Source: Agapetus fuscipes
Lineage: Eukaryota; Arthropoda; Insecta; Trichoptera; Glossosomatidae
DNA: 64,000 nucleotides
NCBI GenBank assembly: GCA_951799405.1
Contig: OX637337.1
Coordinates: forward strand, 19,466,347 to 19,530,346
Reading direction: 5' to 3'
Each line of letters opens with the position of its first letter. Within the stretch, counting starts at the first letter, position 1. The notes beneath the pieces are model-generated. The model searched no databases. It saw only the letters and a program-made list of their open reading frames with translations, and was not told the origin of the DNA. The position numbers and the translations under genes were made by a program. Of the stretch, positions 21,306 through 32,930 are shown piece by piece.

Positions 21306-21936
21306 CTTTTTATTTGAGTACTAAATTACGAACTCAGTAAACACGTACTGCATGAAATGCGTTCATAAAACACACGCATGTAAACATTACACAAAAACAA
21401 AGCTTGTCCACATAATATAAAAGCAATAGAATTATTTCGTCCTGTAAAAGAATATCAAAGTCCAATCAGACAAAGTATGTTGTCTTCAGCAAAACAGGAA
21501 GCAATTTAGTTTACCGCATATCTTATTTCTGGCGTAGAGCACCGTTTTCTTTGGCAATATTTCTCGTCTCTGGCGCGGCAGTACGATTTAAGACTTACAT
21601 AGAGTATAATATGCTTTACGAGTATTCAATTCAATTTTTTGACAGCACATTTTTGCTTAGGCACAACAGGTTTCTTTAATTACAGTGCACCGTCACAGTC
21701 AAACTGCGAGGAACACAATCGATCATTTTTTTGATTACTATTTAAAATGACTATTTTTGACTCATTTTAGATTTTAATCCTTCGAGAAACAGGATGTTGC
21801 GACATCAGTATTACTTTTCCGTTCATGAAATAAGTCACCTTCTTGGCCACGGCTGTAGCCGTCTATCTCATACAACTCTCCAACACGGTGGGACTGTGTA
21901 TTAAGCGGTTGATGATTTTATACTAAATTTCGTCCC

Positions 21937-22827
21937 TTACATTACGAAGCTGGAATATCAGAGAGCGGAGTGAAAGTGGGTGAAACAAGAGTTGGAGTAC
22001 TTCTTTATGCTGATGATGCTATAGTTTTAGCTGACTCGGCGGAGGAACTCCAAACGATGTTAACCAAACTAAATGATGCATTTTGTAAGAATAGCTTGAA
22101 AGTAAATGCGAATAAGACAAAAGTATTAGTTTTTGACAGGAATGAAGTATGTGAGGAACTTACAATTAATTTGAATGGAATAAAAGTTGAAGTAGTGAAT
22201 GAGTTTGACTATTTAGGAAGTAAGTTTGAGGCGAATGGTAAGATGACGAAAGAATTAGAGAAGCGTGCCAGCAAAGGAAGATGCGTGATAGGAGCGTTTG
22301 GTAGAATAGCGAAGAATAAAAGGATACCAAAGAAAATGAAAATGGCGGTACACAATTGTATTTTGTTGCCGACCCTGATGTATGGAAGCGAGTCATGGAC
22401 GTTGAATGAAAGAGAAGTAAATAAGGTATGCACCGTAGAAATGGCCCATCTGAGAAGTATGACAGGAAAAACACTGAAAGATAGAGTGAGAAACGAATGG
22501 GTTCTAAATGAATGCGGAGTAAAAGAAAGCGTGAAAGTGAAAGTTCAAAGAAGTGTGATGCGATGGTTTGGACATATTGAAAGGATGAATGAAGACCGAC
22601 TGACAAAAAGAGTGTATAAAGGGAATGTAACAGGTAAGCGTGGAAGGGGAAGACCTAGGAAACAATGGATTGATCAGATAAATGAGATTGCGAATGAATG
22701 GAATCTACAGAGTGGAAACAAGAGAAGAGCATGCATGAAAAGAGTGATGAAATTAGATGAGATGAAAGAAGTATGCAAGGACAGAGTCAAGTGGAGGCAC
22801 TTGTGTGGAGGTACTGGCCACCCCTAG
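21937..22827 (+). pseudogene. LINE-A reverse transcriptase, C-terminal two-thirds
   Basis: An open frame reaching the stop at 22827. Homology begins upstream of the first start-like codon: the frame is open from about 21937 (HYEAGISESGVKVGE). The catalytic YADD box (RT motif C) lies at about residues 13-16 counted from 21970. It is followed by the LK-NA-KTKVLVF thumb-side block, the LPTLMYGSESWTLN segment, the RWFGHIERMNEDRLTK segment near residue 198 and the basic GRGRPRKQW segment near residue 224. This is a non-LTR retrotransposon RT of the endonuclease-RT type; the clade is uncertain (RTE-like or related). The fingers/palm motifs before YADD and the endonuclease are absent, so it cannot be autonomous. 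About 900 bp without a frameshift or stop suggests a fairly recent copy. Closest in the window: 29645-30135 (same tail) and 55520-56587. Confidence 0.9.
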
Positions 22828-22868
22828 AGGAAAGGCGGCAGGATACAAGACAAGACAAGACAAGACAT
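22828..22868 (+). repeat. LINE-A 3' UTR and (ACAAG)n tail
   Basis: A 3' UTR of only about 20 bp (GGAAAGGCGGCAGGATACAA region) leads into tandem ACAAG units ending at about 22868. The same short UTR and tail occur reversed at 29605-29650, which defines the LINE-A subfamily. Confidence 0.85.
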
Positions 22869-24215
22869 TGCAGGCTCAATTTTTTACGAAACATGTCGTA
22901 TCTGGCGTTGAACTAGTTAAGGCGTGGTAGATTGCACTTGGCTCTAATCTAAGTAAGGCCTTAAATGCCATAACGCTTCAAGGCGCGGCTCAAAAGAGAT
23001 TCGCCTTTATTAATAGTCTATTTTCATACCAGCTAAGGCTTAATCTCCCCGGCCAGGTTTTGGTAAATTGAATCTTATAGCTGTCTTTTGGAATGCGATT
23101 AATAATATAAAGTGAAAAATAATTGCGCAAATAGTATTCAGCGCCTGAGTATGAAAGTTAACGCTCGAATTAAACGATGTATGGCAAACAAAAAAAAATA
23201 AAACTAAAAAGCCTAATAGAGGCGCTGTTTTAGTTTTTGTATATTTTAAGTTGATATTAAACATTTAGTATTTTACTTCGTGTGCTAAAATGTTGTTGAT
23301 TTTTCATAAATTAAATTCTCCGTCTGAGTATTTAATTTTGTGATTTAGGTCACCCAATGTCAAAAAGCTTTTAAAATTAAGAAAAAGTTTGTAGACCAGA
23401 CAGTTTTATTTAATGATTTTTTTATGTATTGCAAAAGCTTTTCACAATAAAAAAAAATTAAAATCAAAACGGATGATTTAAGAACAAATCGATTATACGA
23501 TAGTCAGCTTTTACAAGAGACCTGCTTCCTTAAAATACAAGAAACAAGCATCTCAATTTCAAAGATGTTGATGTCAAAATGCGAAAATGAGGATACGGAC
23601 AAAAAAAGTAATACTAAAACAAAAATATTCTGGATTTTCAAGAAGAAAAACAATGTTTGAAAATTCATTTCAGTTCTGGTATTTAATAATAATGTACTTA
23701 AGATTACAATTATAATTTAGATTCAGTAGGTAAACTTTATTGTTTTTCTAAAAATATTTATTGTGTTCACGGAAGCGTAAAATTTATTTTCTGTTGAATA
23801 TACACCAAATCCTTTCATAATAGTAAATTTATTGTATATTAATGCGCTGATATTCTAAGGTAGATGTAATGTTTCTGAAAACAATACTCCATATAACCTT
23901 ACCGAAAAACTAAACATTAGCTTCTCACCAAAAAAAAAATGCAGACATTTCACTATTATTTTAATTGAAAGTACATTAATAAAAAGGCTTTTTACAACTG
24001 AATAAAATTTTCCACTTTCACTTCTATAACTTATGTACAAAAAAAAATTAAAGCAATAATTTCAAAATATACCGGTAACTTTTTTTTGTCGTATTTTGGA
24101 AAATTTTACATAGCCGTAATTTTAAACCGAATGAGGTTGAAAAAAAAAATCTATGTAAGAACAACATTATCTCACATCAAATTTCATCAATTTTGAAGCA
24201 GTAAAGTTAATTTTT
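22869..24215. other. Mostly unassigned A/T-rich interval; possible family-M unit
   Basis: At 23120-23280 a unit similar to family M is present (CGATGTATGGCAAAC, TAATAGAGGCGCTGTTTTAG, TTAAACATTTAGTATTTTAC). The remainder is A/T-rich without recognisable genes or paired repeats. Confidence 0.35.
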
Positions 24216-24221
24216 TGACCA

Positions 24222-24500
24222 GAGTGTGTTGTTTAAACGCAACTAAGCTACACATATAGTGTAACTTCTTGCCTGCGTTATCCCCGAAGGGGTCGCATGT
24301 TGCGCTTCGGGACCTATTTATTTTTACAGGTAAGGGGGCCGGCCTCACACCAACCACTTTCAGTTGAAGTGGGGGTTTCCCAGCTCCCGGGCGGGCTGGT
24401 TCTCATTTCTTGTGAAGGCTGAGTACACCTTTGAGATCGAACCCTTGCTCTCGGCATGGAATGCAAGCATTCTACCAATTGAGCTATCGACCTTATTACG
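24222..24500 (-). mobile_element. SINE-B with internal deletion
   Basis: Reverse-oriented. The tRNA-like head at 24440-24495 carries GATAGCTCAATTGGTAGAAT (box A) and GCAAGGGTTCGATCTC (box B). Body words are GGGGGTTTCCCAGCTCCCGG, ATTTTTACAGGTAAGGGGGC, CGTTATCCCCGAAGGGGTCG. The tail is AAACGCAACTAAGCTACACA. The segment between the head and CTCAGCCTTCACAAG is shortened relative to the 4915 and 39545 copies. Confidence 0.82.
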
Positions 24501-24555
24501 AGCTTGGTCGTCGTCGCTACAAAGCGCCAATTCTCAAGCAAGACCCAATTATCAA
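24500..24555 (-). repeat. SINE-A body fragment
   Basis: GAGCTTGGTCGTCGTCGCTA, CAAAGCGCCAATTCTCAAGC, AAGACCCAATT match the SINE-A body in reverse orientation. It directly abuts the SINE-B head. Confidence 0.5.
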
Positions 24556-25479
24556 ATATATTCTTTTTGGTTAATACTATGGTTGAGTTTAAACGTTATA
24601 TTAAGTTTAAAACTTGCGATATAGGAGTCTTTGATGTACTCAACACTCGTAGTAACTTTCAGTACTCTTGGTTAAGTAAGTTCCGTTGACATTATTTCTC
24701 TTATTTAAAAGTTGTTTTGATTTCTCCTGAGGCTTTCTCTGAACTCTTGAACTGATTCAATGGAACAAAATATTATAATTATTGTATTATATGAGAATTA
24801 TTTACCGTAGCTTTACAATGAATTGTAACAATTCATATTTTTTGTTATAAATCCGTACATTAATGTTTTCCTTTTTAATGTTTTTCTGTTTTGAATTTAC
24901 TGTGAAATCCATACTTTGATTTTTTTTTAGTCATACGTAAGTCTTGGTAAATTTTTAAAACAGTCATTTTGTGGATTTTTTGGAGGTGATTTTATTGAAG
25001 TCTATTTGATTTTTGGTGTGTTTATTAATCTACATCTTTTCCATATTTAACGATTTTTAAATAAACTGCTTTTAAAAAAAAAAAAATTAAGAAAAACATT
25101 ATTGGTAAGCTGAGAAAATGAATCAAATGTATTGCAGGGAAATGTTCAGCAGGTTTTGGTACAATATATTTCTATTTATATTTTTTTTTGTGAAACTCAC
25201 ATGTGTCTCTATATCCGCCGCACTTTTTTTTAATAAAGTACCGTTAACCGTGCAAGGTACTTTTAACGTTGTTTTTAATTTCAAAAGCCCACGCACAGCG
25301 TTTTAACTAGTTTTTAAATGAGTAATACTTTATTTAGAGGCTATATAAAGGTTATTTGCCTTTGCATATAGAACCAGGTTATCTTATTTAAACCATTCAT
25401 TTCAATATTGTTTGCTGGGGTGAAAAAAAGGACGGATCCCAAAATTTTTTTCTTCATCAGATCAGCTGGGTCTATATAA
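24556..25479. other. Unassigned A/T-rich interval
   Basis: T-rich with poly-A at 25073-25085. The short frame at 25118-25306 has a hydrophobic run but no recognisable family and is not called. Confidence 0.4.
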
Positions 25480-25690
25480 TTTATTATATAAGTTGCAAGG
25501 ATATATTCATTTAAAGCTCTCAGATGTATGCCCACAAACCAACACGTGTAGTTCGCGCTTACAAATGCTGAATGTGTACCTACTTACAAATAAAATCCAA
25601 ACCTCAAATGAACATAAGCCCCACAACTTTTGCCGACCTTCCCTGAAACAGGGGTGACATTAGCAAAGTGAAGCATTTTTTACAATGATA
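25480..25690 (-). repeat. LINE-B 3' block (subtype shared with 45655)
   Basis: Reverse-oriented copy: AGTTGCAAGGATATATTCAT, AGCTCTCAGATGTATGCCCA, CAAATGCTGAATGTG, AACCTCAAATGAACATAAGC. It shares several private differences with the copy at 45655-45895, so the two form a subtype. It is cut before the GGGTGGTCAGCC region. Confidence 0.82.
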
Positions 25691-27083
25691 AATTGGCAGT
25701 TCAAAATAATATGTTTACATACTTTTAAATCAACAACATCCCATAAAGCACTTCTCATTAAAAGGTTTTCTACCTTACAGGAAAAAATGTAACAATCAAA
25801 TTGAAGTTTTGGCAAATTGTTACCCTACCTACTATTCACTTGCCTAGCTTATACCTCAACTGCATTGTATGCATTCATTTAGTCGTTTCCAAACTTGGTC
25901 TGCAACTCGCCCAAACTTTTAATAGGTCGGAAGAAATCTTGGGCAAAACTTTGGGCGTCTAGGTACAGCACCTCAAGTATATTACAATTAAACTAAAGCA
26001 TTGCGTGTTACCAATAACAAATGTAAACTAAAACGTCCACTACATGTGCTGTTTTAGTTTTAGTGTAATTTAGGCATAACGTTATGGTTGGGCTTACAGA
26101 TAAACTTGGGGTATAGTTTGGTCCCATTCCACTTCGTTTAATTTCGCCGAAAACCGAAATTTCGTAAACCCGCAACTTAAATCTAAGACTGCACATTCTG
26201 GATTTGAATGAAATTGCTCCGTTCTGGGACATTGGCCGAATAAGAAAGATAAAAGTAGAATGTTGGAGTATGTAAATTTGACAATAAATTTGACTGTCTT
26301 GCGGGTGGGGGAATAAATTTGAGATTGAAAACAAAGTATTGCATTAAGAATGCAGTTTTGATATCTTTATATGTAGGTAATGATAAACAGTGTTTTGCAT
26401 TTAAAAAAACGTTGTCTTTAAATTTAGCTACAAAATTTATTATTTGTAGAATAAAAATTTGCACACAAAATTTATAGTAAAATACTTCTTTATAATTCCT
26501 TCCGATTTGAACAAAACATGGATTGAAATTTTACGAAAAGGTGTTTTTTTAAACTGATTCCCCTTTTTGTGCATTGTCACGAGCGTTTAGACATAGGTCT
26601 TATGGTGATGGGGAAAGCTCTGAAGATCTCTTCCACAGGTCTCAATCTAGCCTAGTCTCAGATGTTCCTAAGCCTAGAAACTCTTCTCTTTCCAACATCT
26701 CATCAACCCTTTATTTTTCCTTTAAGGATCAGGAGCAACAGTGTACTTCCCTCCTTTAAGCACATGTTCCAAGTAAGATACCTTCCGGGTTTTGACATTG
26801 ATCATCAGCTTTCGTTATCAATGGAGTCTTCGTGAAGAACACTTGTTTTGCTGACCATATCCGTCCAAGAAATGCGTAGCATCTTATGGTGTACCCCACA
26901 AATCGTAGTTGATATATGGTGTATGTACTCATTTAAAAGGCTTTCAAAGAATTCATTGTGCTTTTGTTATCTTCTGTTATTTTCAGAATGAATTTTTCCA
27001 TTTTCTATAAAACTGATGCAACTATACCTTCTGGAAAATCTATTAAATATGAGACAACTTAAAAAAAATGACAATCTAAATCT
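25691..27083. other. Unassigned interval with a possible family-M unit
   Basis: 26020-26130 shows the family-M words AAACTAAAACGTCCACTACA and GTGCTGTTTTAGTTTTAGTG. The stretch 26570-26860 is less A/T-rich with a 61-codon frame (26574-26759) rich in serine. No domain, splice pattern or known family could be assigned. Confidence 0.3.
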
Positions 27084-27376
27084 AAAAAAGGATAATTTAA
27101 AAAAAACAATAAAATCACTTTTAAAAACTAAACTCAAAAAACCTTGTTTTGTACCACTTTGAGTATTTTTTTATTAGAATCTAATAGAATCTTAGAGTCC
27201 CCATATGTCTTTAGTTTTAAGATTTAGTATTGTAAGTACAACCGAAGATGGTGGGAGTACCCACCGAAAACGTTTTTGCTATCTAATAAAAAATACTCAA
27301 AGTGGTAAAAAACAAGGTATTTTGATTTTAGTTTTTAAAAATACTTTTATTGTTTATTTAATTATCCTTTTTTAAA
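27084..27376. mobile_element. Foldback element FB3 with hammerhead-like motif
   Basis: The left arm is about 27084-27178 and the right arm about 27283-27376. They share AACCTTGTTTT, CCACTTTGAGTATTTTTTAT and the outer AAGGATAATT. In the roughly 100 bp spacer at 27242-27272 lies CCGAAGA-T-GGTGGG-AGTA-CCCACC-GAAAACG: a perfect 6 bp stem between the CTGANGA-like and GAAA boxes (first box with T to C). No ORF. Confidence 0.75.
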
Positions 27377-27424
27377 ATGGCGTTCCACAACGTTTCACTT
27401 AACCAATTTGAAAACTTATTAATC

Positions 27425-27610
27425 CAAATATTATCTAAATCTAAGCTGCAAAGATATGTATCATTTAAGATTCATATTAAACGCATTTCCACAAGCAGAC
27501 ACGCATAATTTCGCGCTCACACATGCCGCATGTGGACCTACAATATAAAAAAACCCAATCTCAAATGAACATAGGCCCTGCAACTCTTGTCGACCTTCCC
27601 TGAAACAATT
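27425..27610 (-). repeat. LINE-B 3' block
   Basis: Reverse-oriented: ATCTAAGCTGCAAAGATATG, CATTTCCACAAGCAGACACG, CACATGCCGCATGTGGACCT, TAGGCCCTGCAACTCTTGTC, ending in CTTCCCTGAAACA. The last third of the block is missing. Confidence 0.82.
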
Positions 27611-28220
27611 AAAAAAATATAAACGTATTTATTATTTGACACGCGTTTTTAAGCGTGTTTATATTCATTTGATTATAGATTCGATAAAATCATTTTCACA
27701 CATTTTTTCCATTCAAGGTTCGCATTTTTTTTTTCCTTGCATGAAACAAATTTATCTTCTATTCAATAGGGCAAACAATGGAGTTATGGGAAAACAAACA
27801 CGCGGGAATGTCTGCTACTACGTCAAATAAAGCACTTCTTTCTCACACATGAGGGCTTGTTCTTCAAAGGCGCCTTTAATCTACTAGCATTTTATCGTTT
27901 TCCCTCCAATATGTAACGCCCTGATTTTCTTTATCCAGAAGAAAAATCGTTTTTTCTATAACATGGTTACTTAAACACGTACCGGCTATGTCAACAGACA
28001 TATTATTATAAAAAATGTTCGTCATAATGTTACTCCATCGATTTATGTGTACTTTGTTCCAACAAAAATCGTCAGCAGATTATTTTTTTTTTTTTTTGTC
28101 TTTTTCCTTGGTTTTTTATCAGCTCGACAAATCATAAAAGAGAACACAGCCATTATTTTTCCATTCAAATTGATAACAATTCCACATATTTATTACTTAT
28201 AACTTATAAGTCATAACAAT

Positions 28221-28223
<3 letters not shown>
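27611..28223. other. Unassigned A/T-rich interval
   Basis: T-rich sequence with a poly-T run at 28084-28099. No gene or paired repeat was seen. Confidence 0.4.
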
Positions 28224-28258
<35 letters not shown>

Positions 28259-28262
28259 TATA
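28224..28262. repeat. (TA)n microsatellite
   Basis: About 18 uninterrupted TA dinucleotides, then ATATATT variants to about 28280. Confidence 0.95.
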
Positions 28263-28282
28263 TTGTCTGTATTGTATATATA

Positions 28283-28794
28283 TTGTCTATGGTTGTTAGG
28301 TATAGTTGTGTTGAAGGAAGGCATGAATTGATCGAAAACCTTTTAAGGATTATTATTGAGTATGAAAAAATCCTTGGCCGCACCATTACAATATTTATTT
28401 TTCATGACAACTTAGCACATTTTCCTGATAAAAAACAAAATTTTGTTATGATGCATTGTTTTTTTTCTAAAATATGCTTTTTCTTTATCTATTTTTTATG
28501 TATTATTGTTTTTTATCCACTTAATTGTACGCATGATAGCAAAACACTTATCTACAGGTCTTCAATCATACCATATATATTTCTCATGCACTGGAAAACA
28601 TGTTTTTATTGCAGAATCAATCTTTAGTTAAGTGATATCTGAACAGTGAAATATACTTGAACCTTATTTCGTTTTTTTCACATTTTCCTTTCAGAACAGC
28701 GTATAAGCTATCATAGATTGAATGTGAATGTTATACAATTTTATGGCCCAGGTAACATAACCTACAATCTGTTCACAAGCGAGAACACTAGGTA
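28283..28794. other. Unassigned A/T-rich interval
   Basis: A 114-codon frame (28283-28627) starts in the microsatellite flank and is dominated by F, I, Y and K as expected from A/T-rich sequence. No family was recognised and it is not called as a gene. Confidence 0.35.
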
Positions 28795-28960
28795 CCTTAA
28801 GCATAAACTCAACCATACAGTTTTACCAAAAATGTATGGAAAGTAGAACGCTCACGGAGGGCACTTTTTTGGTTTCTATCTTTTTTTTTTCTAAAACGCT
28901 GTGGTAGAGTTTAAGCGTAAAGTACAACTTTACGAGGTTCAGTTTGAGTTAAATTTTACC
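28795..28960. repeat. MITE-like family-M unit
   Basis: It contains AGCATAAACTCAACCATACA, AAAAATGTATGGAAAGTAGA, CGCTCACGGAGGGC and ACGCTGTGGTAGAGTTTAAG. The outer words AAACTCAACCATA and TGTGGTAGAGTTTA are near inverted copies, which supports terminal inverted repeats of about 15 bp. Confidence 0.42.
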
Positions 28961-29590
28961 ACTTTAATGGAAACGGGCACAGAATATTGCCGGCCCATTT
29001 ATTCAATCACCTTCACCAGTGATTTCTAATCGGTGGTTGACGAGCGCCTTAAAGTAGAGCCACGTGAAAATCATGCCTTAAAAATAAAATTACTGTCAAT
29101 TAATAGAATCTTTGAAAATAATGAACTAGATGAAGTAAATAAAACAAATAATAGAAGTTGCATAGACGCGGGAATCTCTAATATGTAGGTGTAAGGTAAA
29201 TATAAGATTGTGGAATTCATGTAGGTTAAATATGATTCTTCGAGTTAACATGAGCTATAGTACTCCCGAAATAAAACAATATTCTCTTAATGAATAGGTA
29301 TACGAGTACATGTGAAATGATCTGAACATATCTTTTGTTGAAAAACTATACAATTAATTGTATTTAAACCTCGTGTTTCCTGAACAAAATTAAAAAATCT
29401 AAATGGCCGTTTGTGAAAAAAACAACCAAATTGGTTATAAACATATTTAGACGGTACGGCCGACTTCAGGTATTGGACATTCTTCTCCGGGTCTTGACCG
29501 TAGTCTATCGATTGACCGTAGCAGCTTACGTTTCTTTTCAACGTCTAATTTCTTAAGCAAGAGAAGTTCCTGACAGTTCGTAATAAAATG
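28961..29590. other. Unassigned interval
   Basis: No supported feature. Tandem near-copies TCGATTGACCGTAG / TATCGATTGACC around 29500-29530 are too short to interpret. Confidence 0.35.
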
Positions 29591-29592
29591 TT

Positions 29593-30135
29593 AGTATTTA
29601 CGGTCAAATTATCTTGTCTTGTCTTGTATCCTACTGCCATTCCTCTAGGGGTGGCCGGTACCTCCACACAAGTGCCTCCACTTGACGCTGTCCTTGCATA
29701 CTTCTTTCATCTCATCTAATTTCATCACTCTTTTCATGCATGCTCTTCTCTTGTTTCCGCTCTGTAAATTCCATTCATTCACAATTTCACTTATCTGATC
29801 AATCCATTCTTTCCTAGGTCTTCCCTTTCCACGCTTACCTATAACATTCCCTTTGTAAACTTTTTTTGTCAGTCGGTCTTCATTCATCCTTTCAATATGT
29901 CCAAACCATCGCATCACACTTCTTTGAACTTTCACTTTCACGCTTTCTTTTACTCCGCATTCATTTTCTCCGCTTTCAGTGTTTTTCCTGTCATACTTCT
30001 CAAATGAGAAATTTCTACGGTGCATAACTGCATACCTTATTTACTTAACTTTCATCCACCGTCCACGTCTCGCTTCCATACATCAGGGTCGGCAACAATA
30101 TACAATTGTGTACCGCCATTTTCTTCAAATTAATA
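29593..30135 (-). pseudogene. LINE-A 3' end: damaged RT C-terminus with (ACAAG)n tail
   Basis: On the minus strand the frame ending at 29645 reads ECGVKESVKVKVQRSVMRW, then FGHIERMNEDRLTKKVY, GKGRPRKEWIDQI and the LCGGTGHP end, as in the 21937 copy. Upstream (30135-30030) LPTLMYGSETWTVDE is readable in another phase. Compared with the 21937 copy, about 26 bp encoding the DRVRNEWVLN region are deleted at about 29965, shifting the frame. An in-frame stop also follows WTVDES. The short UTR and (CTTGT)n tail occupy 29605-29644. It is 5'-truncated at about 30135. Confidence 0.87.
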
Positions 30136-30149
30136 TCTTTAATCTCAAC

Positions 30150-30320
30150 TAAAAAAAAAAAAAAATTTATGCATGTCTACAAGCAGACGTGTACATTCGT
30201 GCTTACACTTATTGCATTGTACTTGAAAAATAAACCAAATCTCACATGAACATAAACCTTTTAAATCCTGCCGCCTTTCCTAAAATCGAAGGGGCATTGA
30301 CAAAAGTGAACGAAAAAAAT
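30150..30320 (-). repeat. LINE-B 3' block, partial and diverged
   Basis: Reverse-oriented: CATGTCTACAAGCAGACGTG, ATTCGTGCTTACACTTATTG, CTCACATGAACATAAACC, GACAAAAGTGAACG. It follows a poly-A run at 30150-30165. Confidence 0.6.
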
Positions 30321-30849
30321 GGACACGAATTACAGATGGCTAACGAAACGTAAGCCTCTACGAACAAACGATGTGCTACGTCCAAAACTTGGAAGGAAAA
30401 TATATAGCAATAAAAATTATTATTGGTGAATAAGAGTTTTGAAAGCACTGTGCTAAAGGGACATAGGTACAGGAAGTGTACGTGCCATTTTATTTTTCGA
30501 ACACAACGCCCAGAGCATTGTGTGTGATGAAAATTTTTGGAATCAAATGATTGCATTCGCAGGATATTGAAAACAAATTTTGTTTTTTGTTAATTTACAT
30601 GAAAACAATAGCTCATAATTCAAAAATTGGTCTAAGCTATTATTTAATAAAGCTTATGTTTTCTGGTTGATCTATTATTTAAGATGAAAATTTATACATA
30701 TATCCATTTTGTACATTTTTTCTTTTTTACAAAACTTATTTCTATAACATAATAAGTTAATTGTTCTATGAGCTGAACCTCACCAAAGAGAGGCAAAGCT
30801 CTTGTGTGTGGTGAGGGGTATATTAAAATTAGATATATTAACATTTAAT

Positions 30850-30965
30850 GTATGTTAGCATGTATATATGTAAGCAACCACAGGTTAATTCACGCTTACA
30901 CATGCTGCATGCATACAATATAATAAAAAAAAACAAATCTCAAGTGAACATAAACTCTAAAAGAG
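30850..30965 (-). repeat. LINE-B 3' block, partial
   Basis: CAGGTTAATTCACGCTTACA, CATGCTGCATGCATAC and AAATCTCAAGTGAACATAAA are the reverse-oriented middle of the block. Confidence 0.52.
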
Positions 30966-31184
30966 CAATTTTTATATTTTTTTTGAAAATCTACATGATT
31001 TTACAGATAAAAGTTCCTATTTTATAAAAAAATATGATGACGTACACAATATGTACCAAATGTGAATTATTCGTTCAACAAAGAAGATGAGGCGTAATTA
31101 AATTTATCTTGCGTAAACACTAAAAAGTTTGGACCTAAGATTCGGATGCTTTGAAGTGCGAACATTCCTAAGTTAATAATAATA

Positions 31185-31310
31185 AACACAGAATTTATAT
31201 AGCGCCTTTTATGACAATGTGTCACTACAAAGGCGCTTGTCCATATGATTGGACGAAGAGGTGAGTCTTGAGACTTCTTTTAAATTGCGTCTCCAAATCC
31301 AGTTGTTACG
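31185..31310 (-). pseudogene. CR1/L2-like LINE, terminal codons and 3' hairpin, (TTA)n tail
   Basis: The minus strand reads DLETQFKRSLKTHLFVQSY then GQAPL and a stop at 31225. This is the standard C-terminal end of CR1/L2-like RTs. The hairpin 31201-31237 (AGCGCC…GGCGCT) begins within the last codons and spans the stop. ATATAAATTCTGTGTTTATT and a TTATTATTA tail follow. Only about 120 bp of the element are kept. Confidence 0.68.
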
Positions 31311-32104
31311 TATGTTGTAAATTTTTTTAAATGGTATTTTCTATTAAATATATTGGAGATAATTTGTAAGCAATATAGTTTGTATAGGTACATATTTATC
31401 TCAAGGAAAAATAAACAAATAATACATTTTGAAAAAAATGAAAAAAGTGTTTATTTTTATCAAAGAAAACAACAAGAAAATAAGGATCTTGAAGAAAATA
31501 ATAAGGTACCCAAACGCAGATTTATAGTAAGTACTTTTTAAAACACAGACAGAAAGATCTTGTCCCTCGGTAAAACTACTTGTAAAGAAACAAATATACA
31601 ATTAGAGCCATGTTGTAGAGAAGAACTGTTTTCTAACAGTTAAGTCGAAATCCTTTCCGACATCATCAGAAGATGTGACTATTTGTCGACAAATACATCC
31701 GAAATGAATTTTAGAAATAATTTTTGTTGCTCGTGATTGAAAATTGTAGTTAAATGAGGTAACCTTTGATGATACATCGAAATAAAATATTTTTCCTTAT
31801 CCATTTGACTTTACTTTGATTCCATTGCTAGGCATAAACTTAAATTTTGAATATTTATAATTTTTCACATGGGCACACAATTGAAATATTTAAATAAAAA
31901 ACACGTATCTCCAAAATAAAATTTCAAGTGAAAAAAAAGGTATTTACGAAAAATGAGGTACCTCAATATTGACAATGTTACGGCCACAATTTGTTAGCTA
32001 TATGAACATTCTACAAACTGGTCCAACTTTGTTAATATTCCTTTCTAGGGGTTGTAAAGTCCAATTTGAGGGAGGGAGGAGGAGTTTGTTTTGGCCTACA
32101 AGCT
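31311..32104. other. Unassigned interval; degenerate hammerhead-like motif
   Basis: On the minus strand at about 31640-31669 CTGATGA-T-GTCG…CGAC occurs without the GAAA box, next to a small inverted repeat (AACTGTT/AACAGTT, 31623-31641). The rest is A/T-rich without genes. Confidence 0.3.
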
Positions 32105-32480
32105 CAAAAATACAGTTTTACCAAAGATGTGTTGAAACTAAAACGCTCCTAAGAGGAGCTGCTTTAGTTTCATTTATTTTTTCGTTAAGCGTTATTGTTG
32201 AGTTACACGTGAGAACACGTTAAATTTTATACTTCGGGTTACGGAACAAAACGCCCCAAACTTTCTTATCAGGACTTCGTTGGTGTGAACACTCCTTTAC
32301 TAAAATACCGGACGAAGATTGTCCGACAATACCCGAAGTATTAAACATAACGTTTCAACTCAATATTTACAATTGGCAAAAAAGTAAAGAAACTTAACCA
32401 ACGCCTAATTTGAGCGCATTAGTTTCGATACATTTTTGATGGAACTCTATGGCTTAGTTTTTATAAAATGTTGATACTTG
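32105..32480. repeat. Two adjacent MITE-like family-M units
   Basis: The first unit (about 32105-32260) has AAACTAAAACGCTCCTAAGA, GGAGCTGCTTTAGTTTCA and TACTTCGGGT. The second (about 32335-32480) has ACCCGAAGTATTAAACATAA, CGTTTCAACTCAATATTTAC and AGCGCATTAGTTTCGATACA. TACTTCGGGT and ACCCGAAGTA are inverted copies, so the pair lies head to head. Confidence 0.4.
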
Positions 32481-32784
32481 GGGTACATATCCTCTCTCCG
32501 TCAAACTTCTATTGAAGGTGTTGTGTAATAGAAGGACTCTACAAACACTGAATGTGTGTTTGTTCATTGTATACCCTATTGTGTCTTATTGGGTGCTCAA
32601 AAGGCTTAAGTAGCTGGTATTCGAATTTAGAACATAACTTGTAATTTCTAAAAAATCGAATACGAATTTCAGGGTTGTACAAAAACAGAAGAAATCAAGG
32701 ATTTCTAAGAACGTAAATCTTATTAAGCAAAATCTATTCTTATTTAAATTCTGCGTACGAGAAGATATGTGTGATTTTGCGTTT

Positions 32785-32930
32785 AAAAATAGTTCATGCA
32801 CACTTACAAAATGAAAACACAAATCTCCAATGAACATAAGCACTGAAGCTTTTGCCGCCCTCCCCTGAAACTTGGTGGGAATTGGCACAGTGAACTAAAT
32901 TTGACAGTTTAAATGGTCAACCTCATACAA
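32785..32930 (-). repeat. LINE-B 3' block, diverged
   Basis: CTCCAATGAACATAAGCACT, GAAGCTTTTGCCGCCCTCCC, GGGAATTGGCACAGTGAACT and GGTCAACCTCATACAAATTT follow the order of the block in reverse. Confidence 0.58.

Noticed and set aside
22166..22606. A 146-codon frame on the minus strand
   Set aside because: It is the antisense shadow of the LINE-A reverse transcriptase, which shows clear motifs on the plus strand.
26574..26759. A serine-rich 61-codon frame as a possible exon
   Set aside because: It depends on a non-ATG start and has no recognisable similarity. The region could equally be an old transposon.
28283..28627. A 114-codon frame with hydrophobic stretches (possible membrane protein)
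   Set aside because: The composition is what A/T-rich DNA gives by chance, it starts in a TA microsatellite flank and no family was recognised.
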